Below, in pieces: positions 25,906 to 36,267 of a stretch of DNA of 64,000 nucleotides; position 1 is the stretch's first letter, and every line of letters starts with the position of its first letter. Made by a program: the position numbers and the translations under genes. This DNA is from Hysterangium stoloniferum. Taxonomy: Eukaryota; Basidiomycota; Agaricomycetes; Hysterangiales; Hysterangiaceae. The notes under the pieces were generated by a model. The model did no database searches, was not told the origin of the DNA, and was given only the letters and a program-made list of their open reading frames with translations. The stretch is from the NCBI GenBank assembly GCA_015178975.1, contig WHVD01000024.1:1-64000 (forward strand). The letters are read 5' to 3'.

Positions 25906-26640
25906 CTCAGGTCCCAAGATAAAGTCTAGGTATTCAGTATCAATGTCAAAAGAGCATTTTTTACCTGTTCTTCCAGAGTCTTCCAAGGATTTCTTGGACT
26001 CTTTCATCATGGACCACAGGATCTTTGGAATAGATCAAAATGTCATCAAGATAAACAATAACACATACATCTAGCATGTCAGAGAAAATGTCACTGACGA
26101 AATGTTGAAAAACTGCAGGGGTGTTGGAGAGCCCAAGAGGCATAACCAACCATTCAAAAGAGCCATAACATGTATGGAAAGCCGTTTTCCATTTGTCTCC
26201 CTTGGCAACCTGGACCAAGTGGTAGGCATGTTTGAGATCTATCTTGGTGTAAATCTGCACCTTCTGAAAGGTGTCAAGGAAGTCAGTGATGAGCAGGGGA
26301 TAATACTTATCCTTCTGGGTTATGGGATTAAGATCTCTGAAATCAAGACAGAGTTTTAGGGATCCATCCTTTTTTCAGATAAAGAGAACTGGGTTCCATA
26401 AGAAGATTTTGAGGGTCAGATAAAACTTATGGACAGATGTCATCCAGGAATTCCCAAATTATGGAAAGTTCTGACTGAGAGTGGATAGGTCCTAAGGATG
26501 GGTTTGCACTGTCTTCAATGTCAATTTTTAGGTCATACTGTCTATGAGGTGCAAGCTGGTCAGCTTTTTGCTTACTGAAAACATTTGTGAAGTCATAGTA
26601 TTTCTGGGATACCTTCAAGGTTCACAACAGGCTTGGATGC
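25906..26640 (-). pseudogene. Ty3/Gypsy pol remnant (reverse transcriptase)
   Basis: Minus-strand pieces read YYDFTNVFSKQKADQLAPHR, then YTKIDLKHAYHLVQVAKGDK and VCVIVYLDDILIYSKDP with the YLDD catalytic motif, in the right order for a Gypsy reverse transcriptase. Frameshifts and stops separate them. The pieces closely resemble the element at 47681-55746, so this is an older relative. Confidence 0.75.
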
Positions 26641-26659
26641 TAGAGTCACAAAGCATCCA

Positions 26660-27300
26660 GTTGCTTCATCAACTTTTAAGTTGATAGTAAATGCTCAGGA
26701 GCCATCCAGTTTTGGCAGCCTTATTGGACTTGTCCAGTGGGTTAGTGGGTTTTCTTAGGCAATTTCCAATTGACTTTCCCAGTAATAGGCATCCATGTTT
26801 TGGGCCTTCTGGTACGCAGATGAGTGTTTTGAGTTTGCCATCTTCACCTTTAGAGACTTCATCCTTAAGGCAGGATGGGAGGCCAGTATAAAATTTGCAT
26901 TTGAGGACAGCATCATCCCACTGACAATGTACAGCAGTTGTTGAACTGTACAATGTATTCAGTAATGTGTTGAGTGTTGTTCATCATGAAGATAATGAGG
27001 CTACTCTCAGCCTCTCTAGTGTCATCACACAGTCCAAACTTGGTTTCAATTTCTTTGATGAAGCCTCTCCAGTCTTGGCACCAGATAGGTTTGTCTGGGG
27101 CAAGTCCACAGAATGCAGGATTGAACCATACAAGTGCAGATCCTGAGAGGTAAGACAGAGTGTAGTTGACTTTTCAGTTATCCATGGTAAAAGCAGTTAA
27201 ACAATTGTGGAAATTGAAGCAACACTGCATAAGGAAAGTGGCCAACTTCTTTGGATCTGTACCAGAGAAAGGTTCAGGTGCATTGACTTTTCAACAAAAG
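26660..27300 (-). pseudogene. Ty3/Gypsy gag remnant
   Basis: Minus-strand sequence reads, across frames, LSYLSGSALVWFNPAF and CKFYTGLPSCLKDEVSKGED, which align with the gag of the larger Gypsy element. Further gag-like sequence with NTPIPMNPLEASDF resumes beyond the solo LTR at 27670-28130. Confidence 0.65.
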
Positions 27301-27668
27301 TGTAATCCTGGCCGACTTACCACACATGCAGAGCTGCATCATTGACCACTGGCCACCCCTGGCCGACTTACCAATTGCCTGTGTCACCGAGTCCCAACCC
27401 GATATTGGGCTCGATCAACAGCATTCCCCTAGTGACACATACGCCTGGTGGAACCAGATCAGGATCTCGAATCTCTTCTCATCTCCTTGACTCTATATAA
27501 AACCCCATATCCTATAGTGATAGAATATCATCTCCTTGACCATTAATCCTTTCCCCACTCTTCCCTAGGGAACCTCGCATTCACCTTGTATCCTACTGAT
27601 ATGTAAAAATAAAGAAAACTTAGTCCTGTCCGTGTTGACCGAGTGAGGCTGATACCGACAGCCTTACA
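27301..27668. mobile_element. Solo LTR inserted in the gag remnant
   Basis: A block of 368 bp starts TGTAATCCTGG and ends CCTTACA, and contains a TATA-like ctatataaaa and an aataaag signal. Flanks are aaaag on the left and caaag on the right, a 4 of 5 match to a target duplication. Gag-like sequence continues on both sides. This is not the LTR type of the large Gypsy element. Confidence 0.6.
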
Positions 27669-28184
27669 CAAAGGGTCTCTGTGTCCTTCTTGCTATTAGA
27701 AACTGGGAAGGTTGTGAGGGAGTCCAGAGTCGTTACAAACATGGTTGGGGTGAAGTCACTTGCTTCCAGAGGATTCATGGGGATGGGTGTGTTCAGAATT
27801 TCCTTGACTTCACTATCAGGGTCTACAAGGGCTTCCATGGTATCCAGGTTGTCTGGAATTTCCTCAAAACATGACTCTTTTGAGTTGTCTGGTTGATTAG
27901 TGGGTTAGGTAGGGGTAGCTTTCATGGTATATAACACAAATGGGGATCAAAAGGTGGAAGAATCAGCTTCAGCCACAGGCTTGGCTTCTTTGTTCTTAGG
28001 AGGTACGATGACAATTCACAAGGGCAGTTTGAATATGCTGTTAAGGACTGAGTTTGCAGCAGACTCACAGACAAATCCTGCTTCTCTCAGGGCGGCTCGA
28101 CTCATTCATGTAGATGAGTCACTTGCCTAGCCATAGCAGTACAGAGTAATAGACTTCTATGTACTATTCGGTGGCTAAAGTCTC
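27669..28184 (-). pseudogene. Gag N-terminal remnant, continued
   Basis: Minus-strand coding-like sequence (27620-27838, SDFTPTMFVTTLDSL) sits where the N-terminal region of gag would be. No start is resolved. The rest up to the IR2 right arm is unassigned. Confidence 0.4.
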
Positions 28185-28580
28185 GCCATTTGGGTCAAGG
28201 TGAGCAACCACATTCATGTACACTTGGGCAAATTAGGCAAGTAGTAGCACAACAACAATTTGGCTACCTTATTTGACTTGCCAAGCACATGCATAATTCC
28301 CACCAATGCACTTGTTGACTTGACAAATGTTGTTAGGTCTTGAAATATTCGATGCTTTTGTTGTCTGTCACTAGGATGAGTTTTCACGCTAGTAATTTTA
28401 ATTTACCTTCTCACTTCATGAGTCTTTCGGGGATGGCTGTTGTATCATGCTCATGAGTACAATAGTTGTGCTGAGCAGCACTAAACTTCTTGGATAAGAA
28501 GCTGGCAGGCTGCTGTAACTATACAAAGTAGACTTTATCATTGGAAAGGCGAAATTCAACATTCACGTAAAAATTTATTG
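28185..28580 (-). pseudogene. Ty3/Gypsy RNase H fragment (right-arm copy)
   Basis: Mirror copy of 24720-25114, with the same broken RNase H block on the minus strand. Confidence 0.6.
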
Positions 28581-28599
28581 GTACTAGTAAAATCTCAGT

Positions 28600-31500
28600 C
28601 TCACGTCTGGATCCCTAAGGTTGCAGTACGCCATGAAATTCTGCAGGCCCTCAATGATGCTCGGAACAATATACTACATCTGTCCATAAAACGAGGGTTG
28701 CCATCATTATTAAATACTATAACAGATAATGTGAGTACGAATACAAAATAATGGCTTAATGAGAGATTAGTAAGATCCTTATAACAGAGCGCTGTGATGA
28801 CGATAACCATACTTGACCATGAGAATAAATGTTTAAGGACATAATATAGTAGAGCCGAAGTGGGGTAAAGTTAAGGGTAAGGAAATGAAGTGTCCGAAAA
28901 ATACGATGGGTGCAGTATGAGTAGAAGGGTCCGCAAAACCAAGGGGGAATGTGGGGACTGGTCTACCCCTCGAATTCACAATGCCTGTAATTAGAGGGGG
29001 AAAAAAGTCAATACCAAAGCTGAAGGCCACAAATACAAGAATAATTAATTCTCAAAGTGTATCGTAGAAGAGCTTACATTTTTTCAGATTGCCTTTCAAA
29101 CGGCGAACATCAAGCTAAGGGCATCCTCCAGACGATTGATATGCGTCAACTCAACCCAAAACCGTGCTTCATCACCTTGGTCAACGCTGCGATCGACATA
29201 AATCGCTTCTGATGTTGCTGTGCTTTCGGGGGCCCTCAAAGGTAAGACTGCTGTTGCCCCCAGGATTTTAGCTGTGCACGTTCTTGCTCCACTACGAGTA
29301 GACATATCAGGACGGGCTGTGCATGTTTTCGGTTCCCAGAAGGGAGGGTACGACGAAAGGCAAAGGCGTAGGTGGCATGAGAACTGCCGAGAATTGGAGA
29401 TGGAGAGATATCGGGTTGATGTTAAGGTGTTGCGCGGACCTTTCTTGCTGTCTTCTTTGTGCTTCTCGATCTCGACTGTTTCCAAAAGGTTCATCACGGG
29501 CTCTTTAATTGTGCTGTAAACTAAACCAAGCGACGTACTAGTACACCCAACTATTGCCATACGATAAAACAAAAAAAGCAACAATCGACGCCATGCACCT
29601 GCTTATAGGCACCGCCATCAAATTCAACGTTTTCCCCCTTGGCTTCATCCCCTCGACAGCGTTCGCACCACCATTTTTCAGGGTGACAGACACCCTCCTC
29701 CTACTCGTCGTATTATTGAGGGAGTCCACCACATCGGACTGCAGCTGTGGCTCGCAGCGGGTTTTCTCCACTGAGATCAAAAGGGAGGTCTAGGTCGCAT
29801 CTTCCAAGACTGCACAGTCGGAACTAGTTCTTGTTGACAGGGTAGAAAAACGGCCTGTGGCGGGCGGAACGAAAAGGATATGTGTAGAAGTAGATTCAAA
29901 CCCGCAGGGAGGTACTGTAGGCAGTGCAGCAGGAGTTGCAGACGGAGTTCACTTCCCATTCTTGTACAGGCGCTATCTGCGCTTTGGCTTTTTTATTGGT
30001 TTTTCCCGATCGGAACCGAACGATAGCGTGCGATCTCCAATTATGCTGTAAACAAAACAAAACGAGACCAATCATTAGTCAACCCAATCATAGTCAAACA
30101 GTGTCGACAACCCATCAATCAACTCGTCTCACCTGCTTACACTCCAAAATTAAGTTCAGCGGCCTTCCTCCCCTTTTCTTCCCACCTATAAAGCTACATT
30201 CTCCTGTAGTTTCACTTCTCCGCAACAGTCACCATCTTCCACAGTGACTCGTCGCACTACTGATAGGCTCCACATCGGACAAGGTCAGGCCTTTCCACCT
30301 GCCACTCTCTTCTCAAAGCCACAGTCTCCATCATGAAGTCGGTGACACAATCGGCCCCCACCGACCCCGTCGAGCACTGACTGAGCCAGTCTGACCGTTG
30401 CAATAGGCTCGGTGAGTTGTAACGGCGTGGGGGCTGGAGGGCGTGAACAACGTCCCGACCTTCAATGGACACGTTAAAAGCTGCGGCGTTTGAGAAGATG
30501 GCACGGCGTGAAAGTGTGATCTTGTCTAGTGGGAGTGATGGTGGGTTCGTTGATATCCGTTTGGGGGCTACTGCGATGCGTCCTCTGATATCCGAGTTCA
30601 ATAATATGCCTGTACCCCTCTTGTCTTGTTGCGTCTGCTCCTGTCTCTTTCTCTTTCTCCTTCTGTGCGCCTTCTGGATATTCGAGTTGAATGATATGTC
30701 TTTTCGTCCTGCTTTCTCCTTCTCTTTCTCTGGGGTTTTCGCGGATGTCTTCGATCGTCTCAGCATGGTCCTTCCTCTGCAAACCCTATTGGACTTTGAT
30801 CGACAGGCCGCTCTGTCGGCATCGGGTCAGGTCTAGGGGTGTCGATGATGGGCCAGAGCTTGACCGATCCAATGACACGCAAATGGGATGGTCCAGCGAG
30901 GTGTAGCCGCAGGTAGTGTAAGCAATAGAGGAAATCGACGAGGACAGCATACTCGCGCGCTGAGCTGCTGCTCAGCATTGGCGGGCATGTATACTGTTCT
31001 TTATCACTTTCCTTGTTGCTCCATCGCAACCATCTTGAGCTCACTGATGGTCTGGTGAAATGGAAAGTGGTAGGGAGCGAGGCAAGAGCGCGCCACGTCG
31101 GCTCTGGTTTGGCCGGGAGCAGCTGCAGAATCAAGAGAGACAGTGTTTTAGAAGAATATGCGCAGTGAGCTGCTCAGCACCGGCGCGCACTGGTGCTGAT
31201 ACGCCCGTCGTTTCTTCTGTTGCTCCATCGCGACCTTCTCGCGCTCATCGACGCTTCGATCGGACAGATAACACGTAGGTCGCGGGGCACCACAGAATGA
31301 ACCATGATCTCATGCAGACCCGCTTGTCGGTTTGGGTCTGGTGAGAGCATCCAGAGGAGGTTGCACACTAGGGACCGTTAACAGTGCGTTGACAAATTTA
31401 TTAGTAGAGCAGGCTGCTGATGCTGTCGCCGTCGAGATTCGCTAGGTTATGATCAAAGGGGAGGTACGTTGATTTCACCACCTGTCTGTGCTAGTCTCAG

Positions 31501-32150
31501 GATCCGTCATTATACCTCTACAACTGAACATTCTTTACAGCGTCTTCATATTCGGTTTCTATCACTTCAGCCAGGTTGATAATCAAGCCGCCTGCAGCTA
31601 TTGCCTAACTCCACACGGCCATACATCAACCGCAGAGCCAACATCGAGCCCTCTAGATGACAAGTTCCGACTGGCATGGTGAACCGCATGACCTCCCATA
31701 AGGTGATTGGAACGATGTTCAAACTGTTTTGTGAAACCAAAGTTGATGATCATGTTGCGAAAGCGGTCTAGACGAAGATTCTCGAGTCTTAGACCATAAA
31801 GGACGATCTTTTGCGAGTTGGATGTAGGAGGTGCCTAATATGAGCCGGACGAAAGCTTGTAGGCATTTTTTTTAGGTATCGGTGTGCAAGGATGTGGTCG
31901 AAGAATTATTCGCCTCCTGTCGGCCCCGATGACGGCGCAGTGACGAACAAGGTTAGGTGTTTGAGAGACTAAGGGTATGAAAGCCGGTTTTAGCTTCTAT
32001 GCAATCGATCACCGAGCCACTCACCTTGAGTACTTCGATTTCAATTTCAACCCTCAACAAACCAAGCAGACATCAACATTTCCTCGTCTAATGAGTTTGA
32101 CTACGACCTCAACGCCTCGCTTGTCATGAAGCCGAGCTCGAACCTTGCTG
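28600..32150 (-). pseudogene. Kin4-like kinase pseudogene, copy 4
   Basis: This is the minus-strand partner of copy 3, in the same order: 3' flank near 28600-29040, KA1 and linker to about 30900, kinase domain near 31100-31950, P-loop region near 32130. It carries the same insertion of about 130 bp (31460-31620). The long open stretch of copy 3 is broken here by a frame change near 30600, an independent lesion after duplication. Confidence 0.85.
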
Positions 32151-32774
32151 GTAGTATACGTAATGGTTGCGGTGGTTGTGGTGTTAGACGGTGAGTAAAG
32201 TTTATTAAGAGTAAAGGTTGTATGGTGAAATGGCGAATTAGCGGTTTATTAGCAATCAATGTTGTTTGTTGTTTATATGCAGCTCGCACGTGGCATTGCA
32301 GTTCAAAACATATCTCTTTGCTTGGACTTGGTTGTATATCACATTTGGAGCGATAAATAGAACTTAGAGTTACTTTTCTTACAACCATATAGCCACATGG
32401 GCCCGTTCACGACCATTTTGACAACAGTACCGGACCATAGCTAATTCTTCTCTACAGTACGGTTTATAGTCCTGAAGATACCGTCACGACGATGACGGTG
32501 TACGTGAGGTGGGAAAATATAATAGCAGTTTCAGGTCATCCGAAACCAGTAAATAAGTAGCGGAATTTCTTATTATTTTAGCACTTGATATGCATATTTT
32601 GATCCTCATCTCAAAGTACCGACGTTTAATGCACCTGAATCCTTATGAATAACGGGAAAGCTTTTGAATTTGGACTAAACATTGAAACATCGAGGAAGGC
32701 TCCACCACGAAAAACTAAATGCTCACGTACTATGGGGGGGATCTGGTGGATACAAAATAACCAATCAAATATTA

Positions 32775-33265
32775 ATTCACACTAGGACCCCAACAACTCG
32801 AATTAATATTCAGCCGCGCCTGGTTCTGTTGCAGGATTTGGCATGCAAGAACTGCCACCGTCTACGACTGCAAGGCCGCATATGGTTAAATACCCCTCGG
32901 TTTGTAACAATGATAGAGCGATATCCACAAAACGCAGCGTAAGAATGATCTTTCACCAGTACACGTCACTATGATGACCATCCCTCTTGCAATTCCGGTT
33001 CCATCCTTTGGGAAAGCACCACTTCATTATCGGCTGCTCGGGATCTGGGGCGAGCAGCCAATAGGGAAGTGGCACTTTCTCAAAGGATGGAGCCGGAATT
33101 GCAAGAGGGATGCTCATCATAGTGACGTGTACTGGTTAAAGATCATTCTTACGGTGCATTTTATGGATATATTTAACCATATGCAGCCTTGCAGCAGTTC
33201 TTGGATGCCAAATCCTGTAACAGAACCAGGCGCGGCTGAATATTAATTCGAGTCCTGGTGTGAAT
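32775..33265. repeat. Foldback palindrome in unit B (about 490 bp)
   Basis: The outer ends are attcacactaggacccc at 32775 and its approximate inverse near 33251-33265. Matching continues inward through ggtttgtaac-like, gtaagaatgatc (32940) with gatcattcttac (33141), cagtacacgtcactatgatg with its inverse near 33115, down to a centre near 33020-33045. The right half is shorter by small deletions. Single-stranded DNA or RNA from here could form a long hairpin. Confidence 0.8.
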
Positions 33266-33660
33266 GCAGCTGATAGGGAAGTGGCACTTTCCTGAAGGAT
33301 GGAACAAAGATTGCAAGAGGGATGGTCATTGGATTTGGGGAGGCCGTCTGGACAGGGAAGCAGTGGCGGGCAAGCAACCGCCATTGGGACTCTTCTCTAG
33401 CGTGAATGTCAAACAAAGATCGGATAAAAACCTCGGGAGACGATGACTTAGCAGTGGGGTGCCTTAAGCCCATTCCTGCCCCTGCGGAATAGACAGCATC
33501 GTGGCAGAAGAGGAAAAGTTCATGGCCATCCAAAGAGAAGAGCTCCTGCTGCAGACAAACAAGAAGGTAGGCCATAGCAGCTTGATAACATTAATAGGTA
33601 CATGAATTCCAGGAACCCGCCTAGAAGCTGTGACAAGCGCCCCGTATAGCACGTCTGGTC
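33240..33660 (-). pseudogene. Crinkler/RHS-like P-loop NTPase pseudogene, copy B
   Basis: The minus strand reads FSLDGHELFLFCHDAVYSAG, then KSSSPEVFIRSLFDIHAREE and RHCFPVQTASPNPMTIPLAI. These match the region after Walker A in basidiomycete Crinkler/RHS-type NTPases, which typically show VFIWSLFDI and CFPVQxASP. Walker A itself is absent. It is a fragment without a complete domain. Confidence 0.55.
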
Positions 33661-33783
33661 ACATCCCGTGACATCGCGGTCACACCACACCTCAACTTCA
33701 GAGACTTGCGTTCAAATCATCCATCCGTTTCATCCAAGACCAGACAAATACTGGACCCATATCAAGCACATACCTCTAATATT

Positions 33784-33906
33784 ATGCCTCGTCCCAAACG
33801 CGGAAAGAAGAGAACCAAATCTCAAAAGGCTAAAAAATTCGGAGTTAAAACAACCTACCATAAGCGAAGTTGTGGACTTGGAGGTGCCACCAGCAATGCG
33901 AAATGA
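33784..33906 (+). pseudogene. Truncated copy of the MPRPKRGKK gene
   Basis: It starts MPRPKRGKKRTKSQKAKK, matching the gene at 35235 almost residue for residue, then runs out of frame after one extra base in the aaaattc run. The tandem duplication junction at about 33921 removes the rest. It is an incidental passenger of unit B. Confidence 0.8.
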
Positions 33907-34365
33907 CTCGGAGGTGCCAGCTGTATTACCATATAGCCACATGGGCCCGTTCACGACCGTTTTGACAACAGTACCGGACCATAGCTAATTCTTTCTACAG
34001 TACAGTTTATAGCCCTGAAGATACCGTCACGACGATGACGGTGTACAAACGGGTGTGAGGTGGGAAAATATAACAGCAGTTTTAGGTCATCCGAAACCAG
34101 TTTGTTACCCCGTGTAAATAAGTAGCGCAATTTCTTATTATTTCAGCACTTGATATGCATATTTTGATCCTCATCTCAAATTACTGAGGTTTAATGCACC
34201 TGAATCCCTGCAAATAATGGAAACGCTTTTGAATTTGGACTAAACATTAAAACATCGAGGAAGGCTCCACCAAGAAAAATAAAATGCTCGCGTGCTATGG
34301 AGGATCTGGTGGATGCAAAATAACCAATCAAATATCAATTCACACTAGGACCCCAACAACTCAAA

Positions 34366-35100
34366 TTAATATTCGGCCGCAGGATTTGGCATGCAAGAAC
34401 TGCCACCGTCTACAACTGCAAGGCTACATATGGTTAAATACCATTGGTTTGTATTAATGATAGAGCGATATCCACAAAACGCACTGTAAGAATGATCTCT
34501 AACCACGGCAGGGATGGGCTTAAGGCTCCCCACCGCCAAGTCATCGTCTCCTGAGGTTTTTATCTGATTCCCAATGGCCATTGCTCTCCCACCACTGCTT
34601 CCCTGTCCAGATGGCTTCCCCAAATCCGATGACCATCCCTCTCGCAATACTAGTTCCATCCTTTGGGAAAGTACCACTTCTTTATCAGCTGCCCGGCATC
34701 TTGGGCGAGCAGCCAATAGGGAAGTGGCACTTTCCCAAAGGATGGAACAAGAACTGCAAGAGGTATGGTCATCAGATTCGGGGAAGCCGTCTGGACAGGG
34801 GAGTAGTGGCGGGCAAGCAATGGCTATTGGGACTTTTTCTCTAGCGTGAACGTCAAACAAAGGTCAGATAAAAACCTCAGGAGACAATGACTTGGCGGCA
34901 GGGAGCCTTAAGCTCATCCCCACCCCTGCAGAATAGACAGCATCGTGGCAGAAGAGGAACAGTTCATGGCCATCCAAATAGAAGAGCTCCTGCTGCAGGC
35001 AGACAAGAAGGTAGGCCATAGCAGCTTGATAACATTAATAGGTACGTGAATTCCAAGAACCTGCCCAGAAGCTGTGACAAGCGCCCAGTATAGCACGTCA
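34366..35100 (-). pseudogene. Crinkler/RHS-like P-loop NTPase pseudogene, copy C
   Basis: Minus-strand pieces read MNCSSSATMLS-like and LSPEVFI-like sequence near 34900, then FDVHAREKVPIAIACPPLLP (frames shifted from copy B). The downstream half folds back on itself because of the palindrome at 34509-34926, so half the open sequence is an inverted copy of the other half. It cannot encode a working domain. Confidence 0.5.
34509..34926. repeat. Foldback palindrome in unit C (about 418 bp)
   Basis: The outer ends are caggga-tgggcttaaggc near 34509 and gccttaagctca-tccc near 34911. Pairing runs inward through gacaatgac/gtcatcgtc, gacaggggag/ctccctgtcc, and gaccatccctc/gaggtatggtc to a centre near 34717. 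The repeated piece is NTPase pseudogene sequence. The equivalent hairpin in unit B is offset and pairs different ends. Confidence 0.8.
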
Positions 35101-35234
35101 GGTCACATTCCCGTGACATCGCGGTCACACCACACATCAACGCGACTTGGGTTCAATCCATCCATCCGTTTCATCCAAAACCCGACAAATACTAGATCCA
35201 CATCCAGCACATTACTATCGTCTCACAAACTATT

Positions 35235-36080
35235 ATGCCTCGTCCCAAACGCGGAAAGAAGAAAACCAAATCTCAAAAGGCTAAAAATTCGGAGTTAAAA
35301 CAGCCTACCGTAAGCGAAGTTGTGGACTTGGAGGTGCCACCAGCAGTGGAAAATGACTCGGAGGTGCCAGGTGGGGCTATTGACGAGCAAGGGGGCATAA
35401 TCAATAAATGGAACGGTCCTCGCGTTACCAATGTTTCTGATTTTTTAGCCTCGCGGCATGCCTTCCCAGTCAGCATGGATGATCCCATTTGTGCGGTGTA
35501 TGCATTGCCCGAGGTGAAGGATATGTTTTTGAGGGTGTTGCCTCTTGATACGGCGTTAGTGAGTGAGCTATCAGGCTCCGGCATTCTTTTTTGATGTTAA
35601 TGTGAGCTAGATATTATGGTACAACAAGTCCCGCAAGAGCGCACGAATATGTCCCGCCTGCCGCCGTTGTTACCTTGTAGGGGACACGCTCCTTCCGCAT
35701 GTAATGGATCAAACGGATTCTCGTGCGGAGTATCTCGATCCTCGTAATGTCTGTGAGAAACGGATAAGTGGGATATGTATGTCTGTTACTGCCTCGTTTT
35801 CCTTTGCTTTTTTGTGCGGAACGAGAGTGTAGTCATGGTTTATATCTAACCTACAGGTTCACTCATGTGTTTCGGCATCGCATCATACAACTGGCCAGGC
35901 TGCATCGGCGCCTGGGGAAGCTGGATGTCAGAGGTAGACCCACAGACTCGGTCAATAATGCAGGGAGATGGGGCTAATATTGCGGACGAAGGCATCGGCG
36001 CATTTATGAAATGGAGTAGGGACAAGGATTTGTTGAGTGTGTTGCAGATGGCTTGTGCCAATGGTTTTACGCTGTATTGA
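35235..36080 (+). CDS. Uncharacterised basidiomycete protein, basic N-terminus and Cys-rich middle
   Basis: Three exons join in frame to give 237 residues: 35235-35558, 35611-35776 and 35857-36080. Introns are 52 bp (gtgagtgagc ... gagctag) and 80 bp (gtatgt ... ctacag). The N-terminus, MPRPKRGKKKTKSQKAK, is strongly basic and could be a nuclear signal. The middle has ICPACRRCYLVGDTLLP, a possible zinc-binding CPxC-type pair, and then SGICSLMCFGIASYNWPGCI, a second Cys pair with a hydrophobic run. I recognise the ICPAC... SGxCS pattern from unnamed basidiomycete proteins but know no function. It lies divergently from the Crinkler-like gene's 3' end, separated by about 190 bp. Its promoter sits in unit C next to a palindrome. 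Confidence 0.7.
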
Positions 36081-36267
36081 TATCTGTATTTATGTATCTC
36101 ATATGTTCGGAGTCGGTATATATTATTGATCCTGCGTGTCAATCAATAATAATAGTAAATAACTATAAGAAAGAAAGCGAACAAGTGCATCGATAGTACA
36201 CAGATATATACATTGATAATAGAGTACTTTAGACACTGACAAACCAGGATAAAATTCCATCAAATAT

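Larger units (their letters stand above)
28185..32436. repeat. IR2 right arm (inverted repeat)
   Basis: This is the mirror of 20812-25114: RNase H fragment (28185-28580, -), Kin4-like pseudogene copy 4 (-), then the AT-rich tail up to about 32436. One visible difference is a missing block of about 20 bp near 29390 relative to 23910. Confidence 0.88.
32384..33921. repeat. Tandem duplication unit B (about 1.54 kb)
   Basis: The unit starts at aaccatatagccacatgggc and is followed directly by unit C, which starts with the same sequence at about 33925. B holds the dispersed direct repeat (32438-32960), a foldback palindrome, an NTPase pseudogene and the 5' end of the gene completed in C. The breakpoint lies just after ctcggaggtgccag. 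Confidence 0.8.
33922..35371. repeat. Tandem duplication unit C
   Basis: This is the second copy of the unit of about 1.54 kb. It is the complete member: the gene whose 5' end is shared continues beyond its right edge. It includes the dispersed direct repeat (33975-34510) and a different foldback palindrome. Confidence 0.8.
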
